Source: an uncultured Muribaculaceae bacterium (lineage in GTDB: Bacteria; Bacteroidota; Bacteroidia; Bacteroidales; Muribaculaceae). Taken from it: 45,850 bases of DNA. This document shows, one piece after another, positions 26,965 through 35,157 of the stretch (its first letter is position 1; the number at the start of each line of letters is the position of its first letter). The DNA is taken from contig CAMXAZ010000019.1 in NCBI GenBank assembly GCA_947179295.1, positions 1 to 45,850 of the forward strand, given 5' to 3'. The notes below the pieces were generated by a model, which was not told where the DNA came from, did no database searches, and was given only the letters and a program-made list of their open reading frames with translations. A program made the position numbers and the translations under genes.

Positions 26965-27603
26965 TCAAAGATAGGGGTTGGATGCTTTTTCGTGTCCGAT
27001 GGTTGTTTCTCCTCCGTGGCCGGCGAGTACTACTGTCCGGTCAGGGAGTGTGAGAAGCCGGCGCCTGATGGAGTCTATGAGTGTGGCGTGGTCTCCTTTG
27101 TGCAGGTCGGTGCGGCCTATTGATCCGGGGAAGAGGGCATCGCCGGTGATGACGAAACCTGATTCGGGGCAGTAGAGTGCGAGGGAGCCGGGCGAGTGGC
27201 CGGGGACTGCGATGATTTCTACGGGTTCTTTGCCGAGGTAAAGGGTGTCACCGTCGTGAAGTTCGATGTCGAGGCTCTGCGGGGCAAGCGGCAGGCGCAT
27301 ACCGAAGCGGGCTGCCTGTTCGGGAAGGGTGCGGGCAAGGAAGTCGTCAGCGGGATTGGCTTTGATTTCGAGTCCGTATTTTTCTTTTATATATGTGTTG
27401 CCGAATATGTGGTCGAGGTGGCTGTGGGTGTTGATCAGCTGGGTCGGCCGGAGGCTGTTGCGGGAGATGAAGCTGTCAAGGGCGTCTTTTTCGGCCTGGT
27501 CTATCATGCCGGGGTCGACTATGGCGGCTTCAAGGCTTTCGGGGTCCCACATGACGTAGGTGTTGACTCCGAACATATTGAATACGAAACGGCTTACTTT
27601 CAT
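26965..27603 (-). CDS. Metallo-beta-lactamase-fold hydrolase (glyoxalase II-like)
   Basis: Zinc-dependent hydrolase with the THSHLDH motif (about 59-65), the GHSPGS loop, GDALFPGSIGR and a C-terminal GHGGET histidine, all ligands of the binuclear metal site. The start at 27603 (MKVSRFVFNMFGVNTY) gives 212 residues; the upstream in-frame extension to 27960 is arginine-rich read-through of the rsmG gene in another frame. The ATG overlaps the rsmG stop as ATGA, so the two are translationally coupled. Members of this group act on S-lactoylglutathione-like or acyl-thioester substrates, or on persulfides; the exact substrate is not clear. Confidence 0.9.
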   Translation of the reverse strand: MKVSRFVFNMFGVNTYVMWDPESLEAAIVDPGMIDQAEKDALDSFISRNSLRPTQLINTHSHLDHIFGNTYIKEKYGLEIKANPADDFLARTLPEQAARFGMRLPLAPQSLDIELHDGDTLYLGKEPVEIIAVPGHSPGSLALYCPESGFVITGDALFPGSIGRTDLHKGDHATLIDSIRRRLLTLPDRTVVLAGHGGETTIGHEKASNPYL

Positions 27604-28220
27604 AGTTCTACGTAAATAAGATCTTTGGTCTTGAAATAGTCTTCTGCGAACCAGTCGCTCAGAGGTATGTCGAGCATGGGGCGCTTGACTCGGCCGAGTT
27701 CGGGGGCAAGGTCTCCGCCTTTGAGGCAGACGAGTCCGTTGGGGATGCGGTTGCGCTGTTCTGGCGAAATGTTGCGGCCGATGATCCTGACGAGTTCGTC
27801 GAGCTGCATTACGGCCCGGCTGATCACGTAGTCGGCTTTTAGTTTGCATTCGCCCATGTCGCCATGCTGGAAGGTGACGTTGGCGAGTCCGATTTCGGAT
27901 GCGATTTCGGAAGCTACGCGGATTTTCTTTCCGATGCGGTCTATCAGATGGAAGCGGCATCCGGGCCAGAGAATGGCGAGGGGGATGCCGGGGAAGCCGC
28001 CGCCGGTGCCGAGGTCGATCAGCAGCGATCCGTCCACGGGAGTCATGAATCGGGCTATCGCCAGTGAGTGGAGTATATGGTGGGTGTAGAGGTTGTCAAT
28101 GTCTTTGCGGGAGATGACGTTGATTTTTTCATTCCACTCAGGGTAGAGGCGCCCAAGGGCGGTGAAGCGTTCGATCTGCTCCGGAGTCAGATCCGGAAAA
28201 TATTTGAGAATTTCGTCCAT
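27600..28220 (-). CDS. rsmG: 16S rRNA (guanine(527)-N(7))-methyltransferase
   Basis: SAM-dependent enzyme that methylates G527 in the 530 loop of 16S rRNA. The motif DLGTGGGFPGIPLAILWP is the GidB SAM-binding loop; the preceding NVISRKDIDNLYTHHILHSLAIA segment is equally typical. The start at 28220 (MDEILKYFPDLTPEQIERF) is preferred over an ORF start at 28298 because the family begins there and the extra N-terminal 26 residues are Pro/Ser-rich. The product is 206 residues. It overlaps the downstream hydrolase gene by 4 bp. Confidence 0.95.
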   Translation of the reverse strand: MDEILKYFPDLTPEQIERFTALGRLYPEWNEKINVISRKDIDNLYTHHILHSLAIARFMTPVDGSLLIDLGTGGGFPGIPLAILWPGCRFHLIDRIGKKIRVASEIASEIGLANVTFQHGDMGECKLKADYVISRAVMQLDELVRIIGRNISPEQRNRIPNGLVCLKGGDLAPELGRVKRPMLDIPLSDWFAEDYFKTKDLIYVEL

Positions 28221-28351
28221 TTTGGTTGATGAGTCTGATAGCGGACCGGGGTGTGTCGGGAACGGGTGCGGTTTCCTGCCGGTCAGTCTGTTTAACAATC
28301 GGAAGTCTTCAGGCGTTTATATCAGATGGAACCAATTATCGCCTGATTATG

Positions 28352-28359
28352 CAAAATTA
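28352..28359 (-). promoter_or_regulatory. -7 box of rsmG
   Basis: TAATTTTG on the minus strand fits TAnnTTTG. It faces away from the -7 box of the divergent CvfB-like gene, only 23 bp apart. Confidence 0.5.
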
Positions 28360-28382
28360 GGGGTAATTTGTGAAAAAATGGT

Positions 28383-28390
28383 TAAATTTG
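28383..28390 (+). promoter_or_regulatory. -7 box of the CvfB-like gene
   Basis: TAAATTTG fits TAnnTTTG and lies 18 bp before the ATG at 28409. It excludes the longer ORF start at 28370, which would be upstream of transcription start. Confidence 0.55.
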
Positions 28391-28408
28391 CACAAAATAA
28401 TACTCCAT

Positions 28409-29248
28409 ATGCTTAAGATCGGAAAATACAACACTCTGCGGGTGGCCCGCAATGTTGATTTCGGCGCCTATCTTCAGGATGCCGACGGAAATGAGGTGCT
28501 GCTGCCCTCGCGCTATATCGTTCACCCGCTTCAGCCGGGCGATGACATAGAAGTGTTTGTGTATAAGGATTCCGAGGGGAGGCCTATCTGCACTACGGAG
28601 CATCCGTTTGCTCAGGTAGGCGAGTTTGCCTATCTTCAGGTTAACGATGTCAATCAGACCGGAGCTTTCCTGGACTGGGGCATCATGAAGGATCTGCTCG
28701 TGCCTTTCCGCGAACAGACTATAAAACTGTCGCGCGGAATGGTGGTGCTGGTCTATGTCTATCTCGACGATGCCACGAAAAGAGTTGTGGCTTCGGCGAA
28801 GATCGACAAGTTTCTCGGTAATACCTATCCGCGCTACAGACTCGGCAGTCAGGTGAAGGCACTTGTCTACAAGCGGACCGATCTGGGATATAAGGCGATT
28901 GTCGACGATCTGTTTCACGGTATGATATATGAAAACGAGCTTTTTGCTCCGCTGGAAATCGGAGAGGCTATCACGGCATATGTGAAGCAGGTGAGAGACG
29001 ACGGTAAGATAGATCTTGTGCTGAGCGGCGGCAATGACGGCCGGGTGGATGCTCTGATGGAGCGAATCTTGGAGCGTCTGGCCAATGAGCCGGAGGGTTT
29101 TCTGCCGATTTCGGATTCGGCGGCTCCGGAGACTGTCAGAGCTACGTTTCAGTGTTCGAAGAAAGATTTCAAGAAGGCTATAGGCCATCTCTATCGTGAG
29201 CGCCGGATTGTGATTGCTGACGGTGGCATCAGGCTGGTCAAGAAGTGA
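28409..29248 (+). CDS. CvfB-like S1-domain RNA-binding protein
   Basis: Predicted cytoplasmic RNA-binding protein with several S1-like OB folds and a C-terminal winged helix. The start MLKIGKYNTLRVARNVDFGAYL (ATG at 28409) is chosen by promoter position and by the family. Recognisable segments are GAFLDWGIMKDLLVPFREQ (S1 domain with the DWGIMKDL motif typical of the family), GYKAIVDDLFHGMIYENELF and the final KKDFKKAIGHLYRERRIVIADGGIRLV winged-helix part. The product is 279 residues, as in CvfB. In Staphylococcus this family affects virulence-gene RNA; in Bacteroidales the role is unknown. Confidence 0.88.
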   Translation: MLKIGKYNTLRVARNVDFGAYLQDADGNEVLLPSRYIVHPLQPGDDIEVFVYKDSEGRPICTTEHPFAQVGEFAYLQVNDVNQTGAFLDWGIMKDLLVPFREQTIKLSRGMVVLVYVYLDDATKRVVASAKIDKFLGNTYPRYRLGSQVKALVYKRTDLGYKAIVDDLFHGMIYENELFAPLEIGEAITAYVKQVRDDGKIDLVLSGGNDGRVDALMERILERLANEPEGFLPISDSAAPETVRATFQCSKKDFKKAIGHLYRERRIVIADGGIRLVKK

Positions 29249-29307
29249 TTTCTCCTATGTGAAAAAATAATCGTTCAGACATAGCTCTGATGAAGGGTTT
29301 GTCCGGA

Positions 29308-29364
29308 AAGAAAAAAGAGAAAGAGGGGTCTGCTGTTCATTCAGCGGGCTCCTTTTCTTTTTTT
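29308..29364. terminator. Bidirectional terminator between convergent genes
   Basis: An 11-bp stem with three G-U pairs (29325-29335 with 29342-29352) has an A-rich left flank and a T-rich right flank, so it can stop both the CvfB-like transcript and the ABC-F transcript. Confidence 0.78.
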
Positions 29365-29409
29365 TCTTGGCGTTTTTTATGAACTTTGGCGCTTTGTTGC
29401 GCTTTGGGG

Positions 29410-31398
29410 TCAGCGGGAGATTTCTTCGAATTCCATTGAGGCGAGTTCCCAGAGCGACATAGCGTTTTCGAGCTGCTTGGTGGCTGTGGCGTGGCGGTCG
29501 TAGATGTCGGCCGGCGGATTGCCTGCGGCGATGGTTGATTCGATGTCGGCTACTTCCTGTTCGAGACGCGCGATTTCGGCTTCGGCTTCTTCGACTTTTT
29601 TGCGGGCTTTGCGGACGAGCTTTTCGTGTTCGCGCTGTTCGGCATAGCTGAGCTTGCGCTGAGCCGGAGCGGTCTGGGTGGTTGATGCCGGTGCATCACC
29701 GGAAGTGTCGGCGTCTTTGGGTTTGGAAGCTGCCGGGGTTTTGTCGGTGACAGGGCGGATGGTGTTGCGTTCGAGCTCGGCGAGTGATGCGAGTTTTTTC
29801 TTTTCAAGGAATTCGTAGATGCCGCCGAGGCATTCGCGTACCTGACCGCCGCCGAATTCGTAGACTTTCTCAACAAGGCCGTCAAGGAATTCGCGGTCGT
29901 GGCTGACTACGATGACTGTTCCGTTGAAGTCTTTGATAGCCTGCTTGAGGATGTCTTTGGTTTTCATGTCGAGGTGGTTGGTGGGCTCGTCGAGGATAAG
30001 AAGGTTGACAGGCTCAAGCAGGAGGCGGATCATGGCAAGGCGAGTCTTTTCACCGCCGGAAAGGACTTTGACTTTTTTGTCGGATGCTTCTCCGCCGAAC
30101 ATGAAGGCGCCGAGGATGTCGCGGATCTTGGTGCGGATATCGCCGACGGCCACGCGGTCGATCGTGTCAAACACGGTGATTTCTCCGTCAAGCAGCGTGG
30201 CCTGGTTTTGGGCGAAGTAGCCGATCTTGACATTGTGGCCGATTTTGAGGTTGCCGGTAAACGGTATCTCGCCCATGATACATTTGACAAGGGTTGATTT
30301 GCCTTCGCCGTTTTTGCCTACGAAGGCCACTTTTTCGCCACGCTTGATGGTGAAAGTGGCGTGGTCGAAAACCTGATGATCGCCGTAGGCTTTGCCGACG
30401 TTGTCGGCGATGACCGGATAGTCGCCGGAACGTGGTGCGGGCGGGAACTTGAGGTTGAGGCGGGAGGTGTCGACTTCGTCTACCTCGATGCGCTCGATTT
30501 TGGCAAGCTGTTTGATGCGGCTCTGGACCTGGACACTTTTAGTGGCTTTGTAGCGGAAGCGTTCAATGAAGTCTTCGGTGTCCTGAATCATTTTCTGCTG
30601 ATTCTGGTAGGCGCGCATCTGCTGGTCGAGACGTTCCTGGCGCAGGACAAGATATTTGGAGTAGTTGACGGAGTAGTCGTAGATTTTGCCGAGCGAGATT
30701 TCAATTGTGCGGTTGGTGACGTTGTCGATGAAGGCGCGGTCGTGGCTGACGAGCACCACGGCTTTGGCTTTTGTGATGAGGAAATTTTCGAGCCATTGGA
30801 TCGACTCGATGTCGAGGTGGTTGGTGGGTTCGTCAAGCAGGAGCACGTCGGGGCGGGCGAGGAGTATCTTGGCGAGCTCGATGCGCATGCGCCATCCGCC
30901 GGAGAATTCTGAAGTGGGACGCTGAAAGTCGCTGCGGAGGAAGCCGAGGCCGATGAGTGTCTTTTCGATTTCGGCTTCGAAGTTTTCGCTCTCTTCGATT
31001 GCGAGGCGGTCGGTCAGCGAGGTCATTGTCTCGATGAGTTCCCGGTAGGCGTCAGATTCGTAGTCGGTGCGGGTGAGGAGCTCGTTGTTGATTTCGTCGA
31101 GGCGCGCCCGCATTTTGTCGACGTGGCTGAAGGCGCTGCGGACTTCGTCGATGACGGTGGAGGTGTCGCTGACGGTGATGTGTTGCGGAAGGTAGCCTAC
31201 TGTGGTGTCGCGCGGCATGGCCACGTTGCCGGATGTAGGTTTCTGCAGCCCGGCTATGATTTTGAGCATTGTCGATTTGCCGGCTCCGTTTTTGCCGACA
31301 AGGGCGATGCGGTCTTTGGGGTTTATGATATAGGATATGTTGTCAAAGAGAGATTTTGCGCTGAATTCGACCGAGAGGCTGTTGATTGAAATGCTCAT
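29410..31398 (-). CDS. ABC-F family ATP-binding cassette protein
   Basis: Soluble twin-ABC ATPase of the ABC-F class, which acts on ribosomes (translation or antibiotic-protection factors) and has no membrane domain. The start at 31398 (MSISINSLSVEFSAKSL) is preferred because the listed longer start overlaps the promoter -7 box. Two Walker A loops, GKNGAGKS (35-42) and GKNGEGKS (near 360), two signature motifs (FSGGWRMR and LSGGEKTR) and two LLLDEPTNHLD-type Walker B sequences are intact. The C-terminal 100 residues form a charged coiled coil, as in Uup/YdiF-type members. The product is 662 residues. No resistance-specific linker is obvious. Confidence 0.94.
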   Translation of the reverse strand: MSISINSLSVEFSAKSLFDNISYIINPKDRIALVGKNGAGKSTMLKIIAGLQKPTSGNVAMPRDTTVGYLPQHITVSDTSTVIDEVRSAFSHVDKMRARLDEINNELLTRTDYESDAYRELIETMTSLTDRLAIEESENFEAEIEKTLIGLGFLRSDFQRPTSEFSGGWRMRIELAKILLARPDVLLLDEPTNHLDIESIQWLENFLITKAKAVVLVSHDRAFIDNVTNRTIEISLGKIYDYSVNYSKYLVLRQERLDQQMRAYQNQQKMIQDTEDFIERFRYKATKSVQVQSRIKQLAKIERIEVDEVDTSRLNLKFPPAPRSGDYPVIADNVGKAYGDHQVFDHATFTIKRGEKVAFVGKNGEGKSTLVKCIMGEIPFTGNLKIGHNVKIGYFAQNQATLLDGEITVFDTIDRVAVGDIRTKIRDILGAFMFGGEASDKKVKVLSGGEKTRLAMIRLLLEPVNLLILDEPTNHLDMKTKDILKQAIKDFNGTVIVVSHDREFLDGLVEKVYEFGGGQVRECLGGIYEFLEKKKLASLAELERNTIRPVTDKTPAASKPKDADTSGDAPASTTQTAPAQRKLSYAEQREHEKLVRKARKKVEEAEAEIARLEQEVADIESTIAAGNPPADIYDRHATATKQLENAMSLWELASMEFEEISR

Positions 31399-31452
31399 AG
31401 CGGATTGCGGGAGATGGTAGATGAGTTTTGAGTGATTTTGTTTTTCGGATTG

Positions 31453-31484
31453 CAAAATTACTCAGAATCCCGCAGATTGCCAAG
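31453..31484 (-). promoter_or_regulatory. Promoter of the ABC-F gene
   Basis: On the minus strand TAATTTTG (31453-31460) matches the -7 consensus; CTTG (31481-31484), one base from TTTG, lies 20 bp upstream. It places the start codon at 31398. Confidence 0.62.
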
Positions 31485-31575
31485 AGTTTTGTCAGGGAGC
31501 ATGGTTGTGAGGCTGCTGGCACGGAGTGCGCGGCAGGGAAGATGGTGGCGCAGTGACGGAGGGTGCCTGGGGCGT

Positions 31576-32184
31576 TTACCGCATGAAGGGGTGTCCGTGG
31601 GCCGGATCAGGAATGAAGGATTCGTAAGTGCAGTCGTCGTAATAAACCACAATGCCTGTGACTCGTTTGCCTTTTCCGGTTGTGAGCGTGATGGAGTCAT
31701 CGTTGGAGTCGGTCACGGCAGATGAGGAGGGGAATCCTGCTGATGGTCGGGTTGGCGGTTCGGCCGGTTGTTCGGCCGGAGTGGCAAAAGTGAATGTTGT
31801 GTTGGCCTCCGGCGCAGATGGCGTTGCTGCTGATTTTTCTGAAGAATTTTGCATGGGGGTGTCATCGAAGTCTAAGCCAAAGTCAATTTGCTGTGTGACT
31901 GGTGTTTGCTGATGCTCTGGCGTTGAGGGCCGGCTGTTTTGAGGCTCTGAGATTTCAATATTTCCGTTCGTCACCATATTTCCCTCGCCAAACATCAGCC
32001 ATACGATGTTTAGATCGGGGTAGGCGCTGTGGATTTTGCTGATGATTTCGTCGCTCACCTTCTTGTTGCGTCCGGCAAGTAGCTGGCTGCCAGTGGGGCG
32101 AGGGATTCCGCATTCATCTGCAAACTGGGTTATGCTGATCTGACGGCTGTCGAGATAGTGTTTGAGTCTTGAAACGAGGTCCAT
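31576..32184 (-). CDS. XRE-family helix-turn-helix regulator with disordered linker
   Basis: DNA-binding protein with an N-terminal XRE/Cro-type domain (about 1-70): VSRLKHYLDSRQISITQFADECGIPRPTGSQLLAGRNKKVSDEIISKI, where the turn and recognition helix are TQFADECGIPRPTGSQLLAG. The DLNIVWLMFGEG segment that follows is the usual link in Bacteroidales regulators of this type. A 110-residue Pro/Ser/Thr-rich linker without structure leads to a short conserved end, TGIVVYYDDCTYESFIP. There is no signal peptide. It has its own promoter made of two ATTTGC words spaced by 20 bp. It sits where the window turns from GC-balanced to AT-rich, so it may regulate the accessory region or itself. Confidence 0.85.
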   Translation of the reverse strand: MDLVSRLKHYLDSRQISITQFADECGIPRPTGSQLLAGRNKKVSDEIISKIHSAYPDLNIVWLMFGEGNMVTNGNIEISEPQNSRPSTPEHQQTPVTQQIDFGLDFDDTPMQNSSEKSAATPSAPEANTTFTFATPAEQPAEPPTRPSAGFPSSSAVTDSNDDSITLTTGKGKRVTGIVVYYDDCTYESFIPDPAHGHPFMR

Positions 32185-33186
32185 AATGCAAATTCTTTAG
32201 AATTTTGAATTGTAATGCGATTGCAAATGTAATTATATAATTTTGAATATGCAAATTTAAGAATGAAAACCCGAAAATTTGAGAATTGAAATTAGATTAG
32301 TGTGGATTATTAATTGTAAAGTCGATTGCCTTGTGGTGAGTTTGCTATTGTAAATATGGAATTTAAAGCAATGGTTTAGAATTAATTTGTAAAATCCTAT
32401 ATAATCGTGGTGTTATATATGGGTGTGGATTTGAATTTAGTGACGGCCTGTAAGTGGGTGTGGGACGATGTGATATATTAAAGCTTTGATTCGGATTATT
32501 TTTATAATATAGGTGATAATTAATTAGTTATTTTGAATGTTAATGCTTTATAATTTGCAATTGTGATGCGTAGATTTGAAATTCGGACAGATAGCAAATG
32601 TGAATTAGAATTGCAAAAATAGATGATGTAAATATAAATTCAAGAATGTAAATGGCTTGAATTTGCGATTTGAAAATTGAAATCGGGATGTCATAAGTCT
32701 TAATAAATGTAAACGCAAAGAGCGGCAATGCAAATGAGAATCTTGTATTTGGATTGCAAACTTGCATTTGCAATTTAGAATAGCATGTATTTAAGTTTGT
32801 AAACCTAAAATGCTTGATCTATGAACAGATTTTCAAAAATTGACGGCATCCATCTGATGCTCATTGTTATAACAAGTCACAAATATGAAAATACATACTG
32901 ATTAACGATAATTAACCAATGATATTTGCTTTTTATATTCCCAATACATTTATTATATTGCATTATCTATTGATAACACTTCTCAACAAAGCGATATTTG
33001 CGCCGGATTACGATTCAGCCTCGAAATATTGAATTCTCATCCCTATTATTTGTCCGGGTTTTCCACTCTGCTCCTTATACATCCTCTGTCTTGGGCTTCC
33101 TATGGTACAGTGCGTGAGTATTTTGTAATAAGTAACTTTGAGCATTGAAGATTTTAACAAACTTCAGCAATGTTGCTTACTGATTT
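32185..33186. other. AT-rich intergenic region with scattered GCAAAT words
   Basis: About 1 kb without a credible gene. The hexamer GCAAAT or its complement ATTTGC occurs at 32188, 32223, 32251, 32553, 32594, 32661, 32730 and 32766, with related GTAAAT at 32350, 32628 and 32648. Two of these copies form the promoter of the XRE gene. The region from about 32,820 to 33,180 holds no repeats that I see and only a 26-codon ORF at 32821. A possible minus-strand ORF at 32540-32773 is judged spurious. Confidence 0.6.
32224..32255 (-). promoter_or_regulatory. Promoter of the XRE regulator gene
   Basis: On the minus strand TACATTTG (32224-32231) and TTTG (32252-32255) are 20 bp apart, a full consensus. 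The leader is about 35 nt. Confidence 0.75.
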
Positions 33187-33218
33187 TTTGAATTTTCGGA
33201 GTAATTTTAATAAATTTG
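33187..33218 (+). promoter_or_regulatory. Promoter of the TPR/HTH regulator gene
   Basis: TTTG (33187-33190) and TAAATTTG (33211-33218) are spaced by 20 bp, a full consensus. The leader is only about 14 nt. Confidence 0.8.
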
Positions 33219-33237
33219 CACTCTGATAGCTCTCTTA

Positions 33238-34929
33238 ATGATAAAAACGCTCTTAATATCTGCTCTCTCCATTTTGTTCATTGCCTGTAGTCATAGGGGT
33301 AATGTGGTGGATTTTGACTATATCGAGAAGGTGATTTCCGACTCGCCTGAAAAGGCGATCGTGATCCTCGACAGCATCGACCGGAGTTCTCTGACTGAGG
33401 CCGACCGCCATCTGGCCGATCTTCTGTCAATCAAATCTCGTGACAAAGCCTACATCACCCATACTTCAGACAGCCTTGTGCTTGATGTGATGGATTACTA
33501 TTCTTCACACAAGGATGACCGATTATATCCCTTGGCTCTCTATTATGGCGGTCGTGTCTACTCCGATCTTGGCGATTACCCGACAGCTCTTCGACATTTC
33601 CAATCGGCGCTTGATGTCATTCCGGATGATACGGATAATTTGGAATTAAAGGCTGCTGCTTTAAGCCAGACCGGCCGGCTGCTATGCAACATAAGGCTGC
33701 CACTACAGGCTATACCATATTTAGAAAAAGCAATTGAAGCAGGCAAACTGCTCGATGACACTTTCGGGCTGGCCTATGACTACAGTCATCTATACCAGTG
33801 CTTTGCTCATGTCAACGATCTACCATCCGCCCGACGATGCAATGCCGAGGCCATGAAATACTCCGAAGCGTTGCCTGCGATCGAACAGGCTGATATGAAA
33901 ATAGACTTAGCCTTACTGCTGTATCAGGAAAATAAAATAGATTCAGCCTTATATGTTATCAGAGGTTTGCCGGACAGGGTAGACCCATTGCGCAGATGCT
34001 ATGCACTCGCAGTCGCCGCACAGATATACAGAGACGCCGGAGTGCCTGACAGTGCCTATATCTACGCCAGGGAACTGGCTCTGGCGGGAAATGACAATAG
34101 CCGGATAGGATTCAAAATCATGTTTGCGCCGGAGCTTAAAAGCGTAGTGCCCGAAGACACACTCCGTTTTTATCTGCCACAATATAAACAGACAATCGAG
34201 AAATATCTCGCCCAGCATGATGCCAAGGAAACACTCATCCAGAATTCTCTTTATAACTATCAGCTTCATGTGCGCGATAAAGAGAAAGCTGAAACAGCGA
34301 GAAACAGAATGTATTTCCTTGTCTATGCCATATCTGCATTGGCTGCTTTTGTTATTATGGGTCTGCTCTATCTCAGAACGCGTAATTTAAGGCAGATTGT
34401 GCATCTTCAGAAAGCCTTGAATACTATAAAAACATTGAGATACGATCAGGCTGACAATAGCAAATCTTTAGAACCAATGACCTCCCGGACTTCCGCCTGC
34501 TCAGAAACTGAAATTCTGCGCCGACAGATCTTGCATGAGTTTGAGGCGATGGAAAATGCCGATAGCTCCGCATTTTCAGTCCGTCAGGGAATACTTTGCT
34601 CTGAGGCATTCCGCCGGCTGGAGGAAGTCATACGGAAACAGAAGTCCATACCGGATTCTGATGATTTGTGGGATGAACTGGCGATGGCTGTTGAAAAAGA
34701 TTCCCCCGACTTTAAAGTGCGTCTGGCCACTCTTACCAACTGCAAAATGTCAAACGCCGACTTTCAGATAGCATTATTGATCCGCTGCGGGATTTCCCCG
34801 TCAAATATGGCCATCTTGCTGAACCGCACAAAAAGCACAATTTCTTCACGTCGGTCGTCTCTATGCTGCAAAATATTCGGCCCAGGACCAAATATCAAGT
34901 TGCTTGATTCCATAATACGTTATTTATGA
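33238..34929 (+). CDS. Membrane-spanning TPR lipoprotein with C-terminal HTH (putative sensor-regulator)
   Basis: Predicted envelope sensor that controls transcription directly. A lipobox LFIAC puts an acylated cysteine at residue 17. A periplasmic TPR-rich domain follows (about 25-335), with clear units such as YPLALYYGGRVYSDLGDYPTALRHFQSAL and the paired ALSQTGRLLC unit. One membrane segment (359-378, YFLVYAISALAAFVIMGLLYL) is followed by a basic cytoplasmic stretch and a C-terminal helix-turn-helix-like region (about 500-545, SNADFQIALLIRCGISPSNMAILLNRTKSTISSRRSSL). The class is known in Bacteroidota as TPR-containing regulators, sometimes called hybrid sensors, but I know of no assigned ligand. 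It lies just upstream of the propeller-peptide operon and is its best candidate regulator. The N-terminal lipid plus a transmembrane helix is unusual. Confidence 0.75.
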   Translation: MIKTLLISALSILFIACSHRGNVVDFDYIEKVISDSPEKAIVILDSIDRSSLTEADRHLADLLSIKSRDKAYITHTSDSLVLDVMDYYSSHKDDRLYPLALYYGGRVYSDLGDYPTALRHFQSALDVIPDDTDNLELKAAALSQTGRLLCNIRLPLQAIPYLEKAIEAGKLLDDTFGLAYDYSHLYQCFAHVNDLPSARRCNAEAMKYSEALPAIEQADMKIDLALLLYQENKIDSALYVIRGLPDRVDPLRRCYALAVAAQIYRDAGVPDSAYIYARELALAGNDNSRIGFKIMFAPELKSVVPEDTLRFYLPQYKQTIEKYLAQHDAKETLIQNSLYNYQLHVRDKEKAETARNRMYFLVYAISALAAFVIMGLLYLRTRNLRQIVHLQKALNTIKTLRYDQADNSKSLEPMTSRTSACSETEILRRQILHEFEAMENADSSAFSVRQGILCSEAFRRLEEVIRKQKSIPDSDDLWDELAMAVEKDSPDFKVRLATLTNCKMSNADFQIALLIRCGISPSNMAILLNRTKSTISSRRSSLCCKIFGPGPNIKLLDSIIRYL

Positions 34930-34963
34930 GCCTCATGGCTTCCGGTAAATTAAGATTTGCCCG

Positions 34964-35020
34964 GTACGGAAATTGTACGAATTCCCGTACTAAAGTGTAT
35001 TTCCGTACTTTTTCCGTACT
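34964..35020 (+). promoter_or_regulatory. Array of five GTAC sites, candidate activator-binding region
   Basis: GTAC cores at 34964, 34975, 34987, 35005 and 35016 are separated by 11, 12, 18 and 11 bp, about one or near two helical turns. The last two are direct repeats TTTCCGTACT; the first is inverted (GTACGGAAA) relative to them. The array ends 7 bp before the operon's -33 box, the place for an activator. Confidence 0.6.
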
Positions 35021-35026
35021 GATATA

Positions 35027-35059
35027 TTGCAACGCTTCCTGACATAAGCGATAAATTTG
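35027..35059 (+). promoter_or_regulatory. Promoter of the propeller-peptide operon
   Basis: TAAATTTG (35052-35059) is a full -7 match. The -33 box is weak (TTGC at 35027-35030, 21 bp away), as expected for an activator-dependent promoter. Transcription should start near 35065. Confidence 0.6.
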
Positions 35060-35077
35060 CAAACAAAAAATTAGTTT

Positions 35078-35137
35078 ATGAACCGACTCCTTAAATCAAT
35101 CACATTAGCCATCCTCCTTCTCTTTGCAATGGTATAG
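35078..35137 (+). CDS. 19-residue signal-peptide-like ORF at the head of the operon
   Basis: The first ORF after the promoter encodes MNRLLKSITLAILLLFAMV then stops. It has a basic n-region and a hydrophobic core, just like the start of an exported peptide, but nothing after it. It is 20 bp before the first propeller gene. It may be a leader peptide that couples translation, a membrane microprotein, or the remains of a deleted peptide precursor gene. No homology can be judged at this size. Confidence 0.4.
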   Translation: MNRLLKSITLAILLLFAMV

Positions 35138-35157
35138 AAAGTCATTATAATTAACAT

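Noticed and set aside
27604-27960. Arg-rich N-terminal extension of the metallo-beta-lactamase-fold ORF
   Set aside because: It is the rsmG region read in another frame; the family start is at 27603.
32540-32773. 77-residue minus-strand ORF in the AT-rich gap
   Set aside because: Its Ile/Phe/Gln-rich sequence follows from repeated AT-rich words; it has no recognisable domain.
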